IMG/VR virus record: IMGVR_UViG_3300046736_000115
Location: 1 to 29,673 of that record
Origin: a virus
Reading direction: 5' to 3' (one strand)
DNA: 29,673 nt
The notes beneath the pieces are model-generated. The model searched no databases, was not told the origin of the DNA, and saw only the letters and a program-made list of their open reading frames with translations. The translations under genes and the position numbers were made by a program. Positions 14,016 to 20,569 of this stretch are shown in pieces. How positions within the stretch are numbered: the first letter of the stretch is position 1; every line of letters starts with the position of its first letter.

Positions 14016-14996
14016 ATGACGAAAGACGGTGCCACGGTGCTGGAGCCAGACCCCCTCGAGGTGACGACGCACCACGCGGTCGAGTCGATCACGCGGGGCG
14101 AGATCGACGTGCAGATCGCCACGGCGAAACGCTTTCCGCGCAGCTTGAAGACCTTCAAGGACAGGGCGTTGGAAATGGCCACGCTCGACCAGGAGACCGC
14201 CGAGAGCTGCATCTACGCGCTGCCGCGGGACGGCAAGACGATCGAAGGCCCGTCGGCCCGCCTCGCCGAGCTGCTCGCGAGCGCCTGGCGCAACCTGCGG
14301 ATTGAAGGCCGCGTCGTCGACGACGATGGCCGCTTCGTCACCGCGCGCGGCACCGCGTTCGACATCGAGGCGAATGTGTTGATCGCCTACGAAACGAAAC
14401 GCCGCGTGACCTCGAAGAACGGCAAGCGCTACAGCGACGACATGATCACCGTGACCTCGAACGCGGCCACCTCGATCGCGATCCGCAACGCGATTCTGAA
14501 AGTCGTCCCGAAGGCCTTCTGGGGCCCGGTCTACGACGCCTGCCGCCAGGTGGCCGTCGGCGATGCGTCCACCCTCGTCGGCCGCCGCGACAAGATGCTC
14601 GCCTACTTCCTGAAGATGGGCGTCCACAACGAGAAGGTGTTTCGCCTCCTCGACATCAAAGGCGCCGAGGACATCAGCCTCGAGCACCTGGCCACGCTCA
14701 AGGGTTTGGCGACCGCCATCAAAGAAGGCGACACCAGCGTTGACGAAGCCTTCGCCGGCCCGACCCGCGACCCGAAGCCGACCGACAAGCCGAAGCCCGA
14801 GGCCTTCGACGAGTGGCTGATCGACATGACCGCGGCCGCCGACGAAGGGACCGCGCTCCTGGCCGAGGCCTGGGTGAAGGCGCCGCGCGTGGTCCGCGAC
14901 TACCTCGCCGCGACCGAGCCGGGGGCGTGGGATGGGTTGAAGAAGCGGGCGGTCGAGGCCGACGCGAAGAAGAACACCGCCGCGAAGGACGAGTGA
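14016..14996 (+). CDS. Conserved phage protein, candidate single-strand annealing / recombination partner
   Basis: This 326-residue protein opens with MTKDGATVLEPDPLEVTTHH. The core has features of a large phage family: EIDVQIATAKRFPRSLKTF, TAESCIYALPRDGKTIEGPS, ARLAELLASAWRNLRI and SDDMITVTSNAATSIAIRNA. The C-terminal 80 residues are Lys/Asp/Glu-rich. I chose ATG 14016 because AGAGGAG at 14002-14008 is well spaced. An in-frame ATG at 13950 would add 22 residues and overlaps the upstream gene in ATGA style. The presence of a YqaJ-type exonuclease 1.7 kb downstream suggests the exonuclease/annealase pairing seen in phages, but the biochemical role is inferred. Confidence 0.6.
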   Translation: MTKDGATVLEPDPLEVTTHHAVESITRGEIDVQIATAKRFPRSLKTFKDRALEMATLDQETAESCIYALPRDGKTIEGPSARLAELLASAWRNLRIEGRVVDDDGRFVTARGTAFDIEANVLIAYETKRRVTSKNGKRYSDDMITVTSNAATSIAIRNAILKVVPKAFWGPVYDACRQVAVGDASTLVGRRDKMLAYFLKMGVHNEKVFRLLDIKGAEDISLEHLATLKGLATAIKEGDTSVDEAFAGPTRDPKPTDKPKPEAFDEWLIDMTAAADEGTALLAEAWVKAPRVVRDYLAATEPGAWDGLKKRAVEADAKKNTAAKDE

Positions 14997-15217
14997 TGTC
15001 AGGCACCAGCAATATCACGCAGGAACGCGCGGCCCGGCGCTTCGGCCACATCGCCACGCTCGAGCGGCAGCTGGCGATCACGCTGAGCGACATCCAGCTG
15101 GCGAAAGCCCACGTCAAGGAATTGCAGGACGTCGCCGATGGCCTGATGGCGCGCATGCGCAAGGCCGCGCGGGACGAGGGCGAGCTGCCGCTGTTCGATC
15201 TCGACGAGCAGGCGTAG
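14996..15217 (+). CDS. Small helical protein of unknown function
   Basis: This 73-residue protein starts in a TGATG overlap with the previous stop. It is almost entirely helical, with a likely coiled coil (HIATLERQLAITLSDIQLAK; VKELQDVADGLMARMRKAAR), and ends in an acidic PLFDLDEQA tail that resembles short clamp- or partner-binding peptides. Whether that tail binds a replication protein is speculation. No family recognised. Confidence 0.65.
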   Translation: MSGTSNITQERAARRFGHIATLERQLAITLSDIQLAKAHVKELQDVADGLMARMRKAARDEGELPLFDLDEQA

Positions 15218-15219
15218 GC

Positions 15220-16212
15220 ATGTCGCAGAGTCTCATTCGGTACGACGCGGCGTGTCGGGCGATTGCGGCGGCCCGGTCTGTCGACGAGGCCGTCAAGATT
15301 CGCGACCAGGCGGAAGCGATGCGCGCCTACGCGAAGATTGCCAAGAATCGCACCCTCGAAGGGGACGCCGCGGAAATCCGCATCCGGGCCGAGCGTCGCG
15401 TCGGCGAGTTGATCACCGCACAAAAGGACGCCGTTGGTCTTGGCAAGCCGGGGCGAAAGACGGCTATCGGGTTTGACAAGAACCCGATATCACTGAAAGA
15501 GGTCCTGGGGGACAACCATAAAAACCTCGCTGATCGCGCACGCAAGCTCGCAGCCGTTCCAGAAAAGAGATTCGAGCGCCTGGTCGGTGACTGGCGCGAC
15601 CGGATCAGTCACGAGACCGAGCGCGTGACAACCAATCTCCTGCGGGAAGGCGAGCGGGATCAGACCAGAGTGGCGCGCCCGGCGAAGCCTCTGCCGGTCG
15701 GCGCGTATCGCCTGATCTACGCCGATCCGCCTTGGCGGTACGAACACATCGAGACCGAGAGCCGCGCGATCGAGAACCAGTATCCGACGATGAGCCACGA
15801 CGAGCTCTGCGCGATCAGGGTGCCGGCGGCCGAGGACGCGGTGTTGTTCCTCTGGGCGACGAGCCCGAAGCTGGCCGAGGCGATCCGCGTGCTCGAGGCG
15901 TGGGGCTTCAGTTACCGCACGTGCGCGGTGTGGGACAAGGAGCGGCTGGGGATGGGCTACTACTTCCGCCAGCAGCACGAGCTGCTGCTCGTCGCCGCGC
16001 GTGGCAGCCTGCCGGTGCCAGAGCCGTCTGCGCGCCCGGCCTCGGTCCTTCGCGTCAAGCGTGGCAAGCACAGCGCCAAGCCGGCGCTGGTGTACGAGCT
16101 GCTCGAGTCGATGTACCCCGCCTTCACGGAACGCGATCGCATCGAGCTCTTCAACCGCACCGATCGCCCCGGCTGGACTGCCTGGGGCAATGAACCGGCG
16201 GTGGCCTCATGA
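15220..16212 (+). CDS. MT-A70 family DNA (adenine-N6) methyltransferase with N-terminal helical domain
   Basis: This 330-residue protein has two parts. Residues 1-150 are helical and charged (AAEIRIRAERRVGELI; ISLKEVLGDNHKNLADRARK), like the ParB-like/regulatory extension seen on many phage MT-A70 proteins. Residues 160-320 are the methyltransferase, with the catalytic DPPW at 169-172, QYPTMSHDELCAI, VLFLWATSPKLAEA and a late SAKPALVYELLESMYP motif. The predicted reaction is S-adenosylmethionine-dependent N6 methylation of adenine. No partner restriction enzyme is encoded, so it is probably an orphan enzyme that protects phage DNA or marks it for regulation. Confidence 0.9.
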   Translation: MSQSLIRYDAACRAIAAARSVDEAVKIRDQAEAMRAYAKIAKNRTLEGDAAEIRIRAERRVGELITAQKDAVGLGKPGRKTAIGFDKNPISLKEVLGDNHKNLADRARKLAAVPEKRFERLVGDWRDRISHETERVTTNLLREGERDQTRVARPAKPLPVGAYRLIYADPPWRYEHIETESRAIENQYPTMSHDELCAIRVPAAEDAVLFLWATSPKLAEAIRVLEAWGFSYRTCAVWDKERLGMGYYFRQQHELLLVAARGSLPVPEPSARPASVLRVKRGKHSAKPALVYELLESMYPAFTERDRIELFNRTDRPGWTAWGNEPAVAS

Positions 16213-16706
16213 AACCCCATTGCACCCCAGATCCGCGTTTCGACATCGACTTGGCCTTCGGTCGCGATGCCGAGTGGGAGGCCGCCAAGTATCTGACGTG
16301 GCTGAAAGAGGGCAGCGACAAAGTCGAGGTGAAACACAAACGCCCGCTCGACTTGAACTTCTTCGTCGAGACGCATTGCGACAAGGGGCGCACTGGCGTC
16401 TATCTGCCCTCTGGGATCACGACGACGATCGCTGTCGCGTGGGTCTTCTTTATTGAGACCACTGGGATCTCAGTCACGATTCCCACCGACGAATTGCGCG
16501 CCATGCTCACCGATCCCAGCACGCGCGACGTCGCTGGCGGGCAGGAGTACGAGTGTCCGACGAAAGGCAAACTCGTCAGTCTCAATGTCCTGTTGTATCG
16601 ACGCAAACAACGTGGCGAACAAGAACAGCGGATGTCGCCGCAGCCGACGAATTCTGGCGAAATGGTTCCCGTTTCTGAAATTCCGTTTCGCAGTAACCGG
16701 ACATGA
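16209..16706 (+). CDS. PD-(D/E)XK-like protein (putative nuclease)
   Basis: This 165-residue protein starts in an ATGA overlap. The N-terminus reads DLAFGRDAEWEAAKYLT, then SDKVEVKHKR, which gives an E-V-K (E40, K42) in the position of the PD-(D/E)XK motif II, preceded by acidic residues in a helix. The next segments (RTGVYLPSGITTTIAVAWVF) resemble the beta-sheet core of restriction-like nucleases. Base composition is a little lower in GC than its neighbours toward the 3' end. It lies between the methyltransferase and the YqaJ exonuclease, so a recombination or DNA-processing role is reasonable. Confidence 0.55.
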   Translation: MKPHCTPDPRFDIDLAFGRDAEWEAAKYLTWLKEGSDKVEVKHKRPLDLNFFVETHCDKGRTGVYLPSGITTTIAVAWVFFIETTGISVTIPTDELRAMLTDPSTRDVAGGQEYECPTKGKLVSLNVLLYRRKQRGEQEQRMSPQPTNSGEMVPVSEIPFRSNRT

Positions 16707-17362
16707 GCATGGGATCCTTCACGATCGCCACCCCCGATCAACGCACGCCGGCCTGGTATGCCGCGCGCGTCGGCAAGCTGACGGCCTCGCGCGCCTGCGA
16801 CATGCTGGCGACCATCAAGACCGGCGAGGCCGCGGCCCGGCGCGACCTGCGCATGCAGCTTGTTTGTGAACGGTTGATAAACATGTCGCAGGACAACGGC
16901 TTCGTCAACGCCGAGATGCAGCGCGGGATCGACAAGGAAGCTGACGCCCGCGCCGCCTACGAAGCCGCCACGGGCCACCTGGTGCAGCCGTGCGGCTTCC
17001 TGCAGCACCCTGATCTCGCCACCGGCGGATCACCAGACGGCGAGATCGGTGGCTACACCGGCCTCGTCGAGATCAAGTGTCCGAAGTCGGCGACGCACTT
17101 GTCGTACCTGCGCACGCACGTGGTGCCGAAGGACTACCTCGCGCAGATCCAGCATCAAATCTGGCTGACCGGCGCGCAGTGGTGCGACTTCGTGTCCTTC
17201 GACGATCGCTTTCCCGAGGCCTTGCGCCTGGTGGTGATCCGCGTCTACCGCGAGCACGTGGACCTCAAGGCCTACGAGTTGCTCGTGCGGATGTTTCTCG
17301 CCGAAGTCGATCGCGAGTACGAGGCGGTCGCGGGACTGATGACGACGTTGGTGGAGGCGTGA
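16703..17362 (+). CDS. YqaJ-type viral recombinase (lambda exonuclease fold)
   Basis: This 219-residue protein belongs to the YqaJ viral recombinase family, 5'-3' exonucleases that create single strands for an annealing protein. It contains TPAWYAARVGKLTASRACDM at the N-terminus, GIDKEADARAAYE (Glu 79), SPDGEIGG (Asp 112) and LVEIKCPKS (Glu 123, Lys 125), the full nuclease core. It then has YLAQIQHQIWLTGAQWCDFV, the conserved Q-x-Q-H segment. Length is normal. Start overlaps the previous stop (ATGA); a second ATG is 2 codons in. Confidence 0.92.
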   Translation: MSMGSFTIATPDQRTPAWYAARVGKLTASRACDMLATIKTGEAAARRDLRMQLVCERLINMSQDNGFVNAEMQRGIDKEADARAAYEAATGHLVQPCGFLQHPDLATGGSPDGEIGGYTGLVEIKCPKSATHLSYLRTHVVPKDYLAQIQHQIWLTGAQWCDFVSFDDRFPEALRLVVIRVYREHVDLKAYELLVRMFLAEVDREYEAVAGLMTTLVEA

Positions 17363-17370
17363 TGGCGCGA

Positions 17371-17637
17371 TTACTTCACGAACCGCAGTGCCGCCGAGAT
17401 GGCCGAAAAGAGCGCCGTCATCGCCAACATCAAGGTGACCATCGTTTTCGTGAGATCCGATTTCAGCTCGGCGATGTCTGCCTTGGTGGCCAGCCGCAGG
17501 TCGGTGATGTCCGCCTTGGTGGCCAGGTGCTCTTTGTCTTCGATGGCGATCACCGACTTGGCGGCCGCCCGTGCAACGTCCTCATCCACGCCCGCAGCCT
17601 TCAGGGCGGTATACAGCTCCGAAATCATCGTGGTCAT
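17371..17637 (-). CDS. Coiled-coil protein with C-terminal membrane segment (DUF1640-like), antisense to the early operon
   Basis: This 88-residue protein is encoded on the strand opposite to all neighbouring early genes. The middle has an 11-residue repeat (HLATKADITDL, RLATKADIAEL) typical of trimeric coiled coils of the DUF1640/CCDC90 type. The last 25 residues (TMVTLMLAMTALFSAISAAL) form one membrane helix. The protein would be a membrane-anchored coiled coil. It has its own promoter-like element at 17646-17675. Possible roles are lysogenic conversion or membrane effects such as lysis or exclusion; none can be shown from sequence. Confidence 0.72.
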   Translation of the reverse strand: MTTMISELYTALKAAGVDEDVARAAAKSVIAIEDKEHLATKADITDLRLATKADIAELKSDLTKTMVTLMLAMTALFSAISAALRFVK

Positions 17638-17645
17638 GCCGCAAC

Positions 17646-17675
17646 AGAATATCTAATTCGAGATAAACCCCGCAA
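17646..17675 (-). promoter_or_regulatory. Promoter candidate for the antisense coiled-coil gene
   Basis: On the minus strand TTGCGG (17675-17670), an 18-base spacer and TATTCT (17651-17646) precede the ATG by only 8 bases. No ribosome-binding site is visible, so the transcript may be leaderless. The spacer is AT-rich compared with its surroundings. Confidence 0.45.
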
Positions 17676-17693
17676 GCTGATCGGGGCGCGCCC

Positions 17694-18122
17694 ATGACGC
17701 GCGAGTACGTCGCCTCGGGCTTCGTGCGGCGCGGGCAGCTGAAACTGCGGCAGAAGCTGGCCTTTCAGCAGGCCTGTGCGCAGTGGCCGGATGGCGAGGT
17801 GGTTGTGCAGATTACGCCGGCGTCGGCGACACGATCCCGGGCGCTGAACGCGCGCTACTGGGCCGGCTACGTGGCGCCGCTGTCGGCGCACACCGGCTAC
17901 TCGCCGCTCGAGGTGCATGCGTATCTCAAACAGCGCTTCGTGCCGGCGGCACACCGGGTGCTGATCCACGACGCCCAGGGCGAGGTGGTGGATGACGTCG
18001 AACTGGCCGCGCTGACGACCACGACCACGTTGACGCGGGACGAATTCGCGGCGTATCTCGACCAGGTGGCCGACTTCGCGCGCCGGCTCGGCGTGGTGGT
18101 GGATCACGAGGCCGCGGCATGA
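17694..18122 (+). CDS. NinB-like recombination protein family
   Basis: This 142-residue protein matches the layout of NinB/Orf-like phage proteins: a beta-rich start (VQITPASATRS), a RALNARYWAGYVAPLSAHTG helix corresponding to the family N-x-x-YW pattern, then SPLEVHAYLKQRFV and a TTTLTRDEFAAYLDQVADFA helix near the C-terminus. Lambda NinB (Orf) assists recombination mediator steps on single-stranded DNA. Its presence near YqaJ and RusA homologues supports a recombination role. Confidence 0.72.
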   Translation: MTREYVASGFVRRGQLKLRQKLAFQQACAQWPDGEVVVQITPASATRSRALNARYWAGYVAPLSAHTGYSPLEVHAYLKQRFVPAAHRVLIHDAQGEVVDDVELAALTTTTTLTRDEFAAYLDQVADFARRLGVVVDHEAAA

Positions 18123-18397
18123 CGACTGCACCTCGACCGAATCGCCGCGATCGCTTGGCCGCCCAGCTCGCCGAGGACCGCGCCCAGCAGCAGCTGCAGG
18201 AGGCGCGCCTGAACGTGCCGCCCGACCGGCCGCGCGCGCCGCACCCGTGGGACGCCACGGACGAAGAACCGTGTATCGGGGGCCGAAAACAGCACGATTT
18301 CACCCGACACGATCGCGACGGCTCACGGCGGTGCTGGTACTGCGCCCGGCTCAGTCCACGCAGCCGAGCGGAGATTGCGGCACGTGAACAGAAGTAG
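18119..18397 (+). CDS. Small protein with possible Cys/His zinc site
   Basis: This 92-residue protein starts in an ATGA overlap. The N-terminal half is Arg/Gln/Pro-rich (RLAAQLAEDRAQQQLQEARL). The C-terminal half contains EEPCIGG, KQHDFTRHD and RRCWYCARL, a C-H-C-x2-C spacing compatible with a small zinc ribbon. No family recognised. It directly precedes the replication-initiation-like gene. Confidence 0.6.
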   Translation: MTTAPRPNRRDRLAAQLAEDRAQQQLQEARLNVPPDRPRAPHPWDATDEEPCIGGRKQHDFTRHDRDGSRRCWYCARLSPRSRAEIAAREQK

Positions 18398-18414
18398 GCA
18401 GGGAGCCCGGGCGC

Positions 18415-18777
18415 ATGTGGTCGAAACTCGACGACGCACTGATCGATCACCGCAAGATTTCCACGGCCGGCCGCTTGATCGGGAAGAACGGACCGGCGAT
18501 CGCGTTGGGCTTTTACACCGTGGGGCTGCTATGGAGTAACAAACATTTAACCGACGGGTTTCTGCCCGAGGACGTGGTGCTGCGCTTCGGACATGTCGAC
18601 AATCCGCGATCCATCGCTGACGCGCTTGTGAAAGCGGAACTGCTCGAGAAGGTGTCCGGCGGCTTTCAAATCCACGACTTCGACGAATACAACCCGTCCG
18701 CGAAGCACGTTAAGGCGAAGCGCAAAGGAGAGCGCCTGCGCAAGCAACAGGACCGCGCTAAGAATGGCCACAGTTAA
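18415..18777 (+). CDS. Phage replication-initiation-like protein (N-terminal winged-helix type)
   Basis: This 120-residue protein opens with MWSKLDDALIDHRKISTAGR and continues with GPAIALGFYTVGLLWSNKHL, TDGFLPEDVVLRFG and LLEKVSGGFQIHDFDEYNPS, the pattern of N-terminal domains of phage replisome-organiser or DnaD-like proteins. It ends in a basic KAKRKGERLRKQQDRAKNG tail. It has a usable GGGAG upstream. Many relatives continue after this tail with a Pro/Val-rich stretch. Here a stop occurs at 18775, yet a Val-Pro-rich frame follows in -1 (see finding), so the protein may be shortened. No helicase or polymerase accompanies it, so replication would depend on the host. Confidence 0.65.
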   Translation: MWSKLDDALIDHRKISTAGRLIGKNGPAIALGFYTVGLLWSNKHLTDGFLPEDVVLRFGHVDNPRSIADALVKAELLEKVSGGFQIHDFDEYNPSAKHVKAKRKGERLRKQQDRAKNGHS

Positions 18778-18850
18778 ACAGCAGAGTGGCACGCGATATG
18801 CCGTCCGCGATTTGTCCGCGCGGACGATCGACGGACGGTTTGCGCGCCCT

Positions 18851-18886
18851 CGCGCGCGCGCGCGATCCCGTACCCGTACCCGTACC
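18851..18886 (+). repeat. Alternating CG tract followed by 3x CCCGTA microsatellite
   Basis: An uninterrupted CG alternation (18851-18864) is followed by three CCCGTA units (18867-18884). In one frame the units encode Val-Pro repeats. The stretch 18778-18996 otherwise holds only a weak 83-codon frame (18764-19015), rich in Arg and without homology I recognise, so I do not call a gene there. Confidence 0.8.
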
Positions 18887-18996
18887 ACGGAAGAACAGAA
18901 CCAGCGAATTAGCGAGATCTTCTCTCTTCCTAGATGGTTCTTCTACAAGCAGCTAGGGCAAGGCGCTGGCGCGCCGATACCCTGGCAGAGAACGAA

Positions 18997-19212
18997 ATGC
19001 CGAACGAAAAGTTGATCGCGGCGGTGGTGCACGACCTCGTCGCGGCTCGCCGCTTCTACGGGTGGGCCGACCTCACGGACGCCGTCAAGGCCCGGTGCGC
19101 GCAGTTGCGGATTCCGTACGACAGCCAGAGCGTGACCGACGCGGTGAGCCTGGTCGCCAGGCGCCGGCCGGTGTTCGTCGACGATCGCGATCACGGAGGA
19201 CCGCGTCCATGA
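18997..19212 (+). CDS. Small early protein of unknown function
   Basis: This 71-residue protein is taken from ATG 18997. It contains KLIAAVVHDLVAARRFYGWA, DLTDAVKARCAQLRIPYDSQ and VTDAVSLVARRRP, a compact helical fold that resembles small winged-helix proteins with a final wing (FVDDR). A longer start at 18934 in the same frame begins with a composition-biased segment and is less likely. It is directly coupled to the next gene (ATGA at 19209). Confidence 0.6.
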   Translation: MPNEKLIAAVVHDLVAARRFYGWADLTDAVKARCAQLRIPYDSQSVTDAVSLVARRRPVFVDDRDHGGPRP

Positions 19213-19496
19213 AGACCTGGCTGCGCGCCACCAAGCCGGTGAAGTGCGGCGGCCAGCACGATTCGCTGACGCTGATCCCGAAGGGGGCGCCGGTGCTGGT
19301 GATCGCGCCGACGCTGACGAAGCGTTTCATTCGCTGCGAAGCCTGCGCGGGGCCGGCGCCCGAGCTGCCGGAGCTGGTGGCACCGCCGACCGTCAGTGAT
19401 CGCTTACCGATCGGTATGTCGCGGCCGTCGCGTACGGCGCTCGAGGCGGCGATCCCGTTCGATTACAAGGCCGCGCAAGCGGGCCGGGAGGATTGA
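19209..19496 (+). CDS. Small protein with Cys pairs, possible zinc ribbon
   Basis: This 95-residue protein has a strong ribosome-binding site (GGAGGA at 19196-19201). It contains VKCGGQHDSLTLIPKGAPVL and RFIRCEACAGPAPEL, giving C-x-n-C-x2-C spacing around a beta hairpin. The second half is Pro/Ala-rich and probably flexible, with AIPFDYKAAQAGRED at the end. This composition suits a nucleic-acid- or protein-binding adaptor. Function unknown. Confidence 0.65.
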   Translation: MKTWLRATKPVKCGGQHDSLTLIPKGAPVLVIAPTLTKRFIRCEACAGPAPELPELVAPPTVSDRLPIGMSRPSRTALEAAIPFDYKAAQAGRED

Positions 19497-19497
19497 T

Positions 19498-19710
19498 GTG
19501 GCACTGTTCGGCCGCTGGCACAAAGGCGACGCGCTGATCGATACGCTGATCGTCCCGCCGGTCCTGCGGTATGCCGGCGCGGACGAAGCCCTGGCGCAGA
19601 AGACGAAGCAACGCCGGGAGACGGCGGCGTCGATTCGCCAGCGCGCGTCAGCGGTCGAAGCGGGGGCGACGGTGCCCAAGGTGCTGACGATGGCGAAGCG
19701 ACGATCCTGA
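19498..19710 (+). CDS. Small protein of unknown function
   Basis: This 70-residue protein starts at GTG 19498, supported by GGGAGG (19486-19491) 6 bases upstream. It reads ALFGRWHKGDALIDTLIVPP, then LRYAGADEALAQKTKQRRET with a basic C-terminus. The helical, positively charged second half could bind nucleic acid. No family recognised. Confidence 0.6.
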   Translation: MALFGRWHKGDALIDTLIVPPVLRYAGADEALAQKTKQRRETAASIRQRASAVEAGATVPKVLTMAKRRS

Positions 19711-19736
19711 CGTGTCCTGCGTGGTGAAGGAACACC

Positions 19737-19922
19737 GTGACGCTCTATCAGCACTATCCGTGGGGATTCTGGTTCGACGCAGAAGACGGCCGAATCGTCG
19801 AATCGTGTGATGTCTGGGTAGATGCTGCGGGTAAAGGTCGCTCTTTTTGGTATTTGCGAGACGGGCGTCGTTGCTGTGTGATTCGCGTTGAACCATGGGA
19901 ATTATTGGAAAGGACCGAATGA
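19737..19922 (+). CDS. Small aromatic-rich protein, AT-richer than neighbours
   Basis: This 61-residue protein starts at GTG 19737, with AAGGAA upstream. It is rich in Trp, Tyr and Phe (YQHYPWGFWFDAEDGRIVES) and has a CysCys pair (RRCCVIRVEPWELLE). Strand-turn-strand alternation suggests a small beta-sheet fold. Codons are AT-richer than those around, hinting at recent acquisition. Function unknown. Confidence 0.6.
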   Translation: MTLYQHYPWGFWFDAEDGRIVESCDVWVDAAGKGRSFWYLRDGRRCCVIRVEPWELLERTE

Positions 19923-20344
19923 ACACGCCCTTCTGCCCGCCGCCGTCGGTGCTCGCCGTGGTCGTGCGCGTCCCCTGGGACGGCACGCAGCCCCACCCGA
20001 CGGGGACCGTGCTCGCCGCCGCGATCCGCGCCGCGCTGACCGCCGTCGAAGGCCAGAGCGCGGACCCGGATGCGGACCCGGCGCGGCGGCTCGACGTGGT
20101 CGCCATTGGGCCGAACCAGATCAACCGGATCGACGACGCGCTCGTGACGGTGACGTATCCGGCGGGGACGACGACGGTGCTGTCGGTGCAACCGGACGGG
20201 ACGATCGAGACGCGGCCGCAGGGATCGAACGGCCCGTATGAGCGCGCGCTGCTGGGCAACGACCGGCTGACCTACGCGCCGATCGGCCCGGCGGGCAAGG
20301 TGTTCTTGATTCCCTACGCGGACGTGTTGCCGAATCCGGAGTGA
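19919..20344 (+). CDS. Early protein of unknown function
   Basis: This 141-residue protein starts at ATG 19919 (ATGA overlap), with GGAAAGGA at 19906-19913. The sequence MNTPFCPPPSVLAVVVRVPW leads to a regular alternation of strands and helices (TVLAAAIRAALTAVE; DALVTVTYPAGTTTVLSV). It contains no membrane segments and no recognised catalytic motif. Genes of this kind lie in accessory early regions of many environmental phages without known function. Confidence 0.6.
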   Translation: MNTPFCPPPSVLAVVVRVPWDGTQPHPTGTVLAAAIRAALTAVEGQSADPDADPARRLDVVAIGPNQINRIDDALVTVTYPAGTTTVLSVQPDGTIETRPQGSNGPYERALLGNDRLTYAPIGPAGKVFLIPYADVLPNPE

Positions 20345-20347
20345 GCC

Positions 20348-20569
20348 ATGAAGGATAGACCGCTCCCGCCTGACGTCCTCGCCGATGCCCTGCAGGACGT
20401 GGTGCATCAGCAAAGGGGCCGATTACTCGCCATGAAGTCCGTTCGTCCAGTGGGCGTGCTTGAAGCGAGATCCGCTGCGGGTCTGTGCGGGGCGTTCTCG
20501 GTGCGGACGGGGTGGTGTGTGCTGGCGGCGCATCACGACGGGCCGCACGTGACGGCAGAGGAGCCATGA
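20348..20569 (+). CDS. Small Cys/His protein
   Basis: This 73-residue protein has an N-terminal helix (LPPDVLADALQDVVHQQRGR) and a C-terminal motif GLCGAFSVRTGWCVLAAHHD, then GPHVTAEEP. The C-x-n-C-x-n-H-x5-H layout recurs in small phage proteins of the C..GHDGPH type, probably binding zinc. It overlaps the next gene (ATGA at 20566). Confidence 0.6.
   Translation: MKDRPLPPDVLADALQDVVHQQRGRLLAMKSVRPVGVLEARSAAGLCGAFSVRTGWCVLAAHHDGPHVTAEEP

Noticed and set aside
18764-19015. 83-codon frame after the replication-initiation-like gene
   Set aside because: It is Arg/Thr-repeat rich because of the CCCGTA and CG repeats, has no recognised features and overlaps the start of the better-supported 18997 gene.
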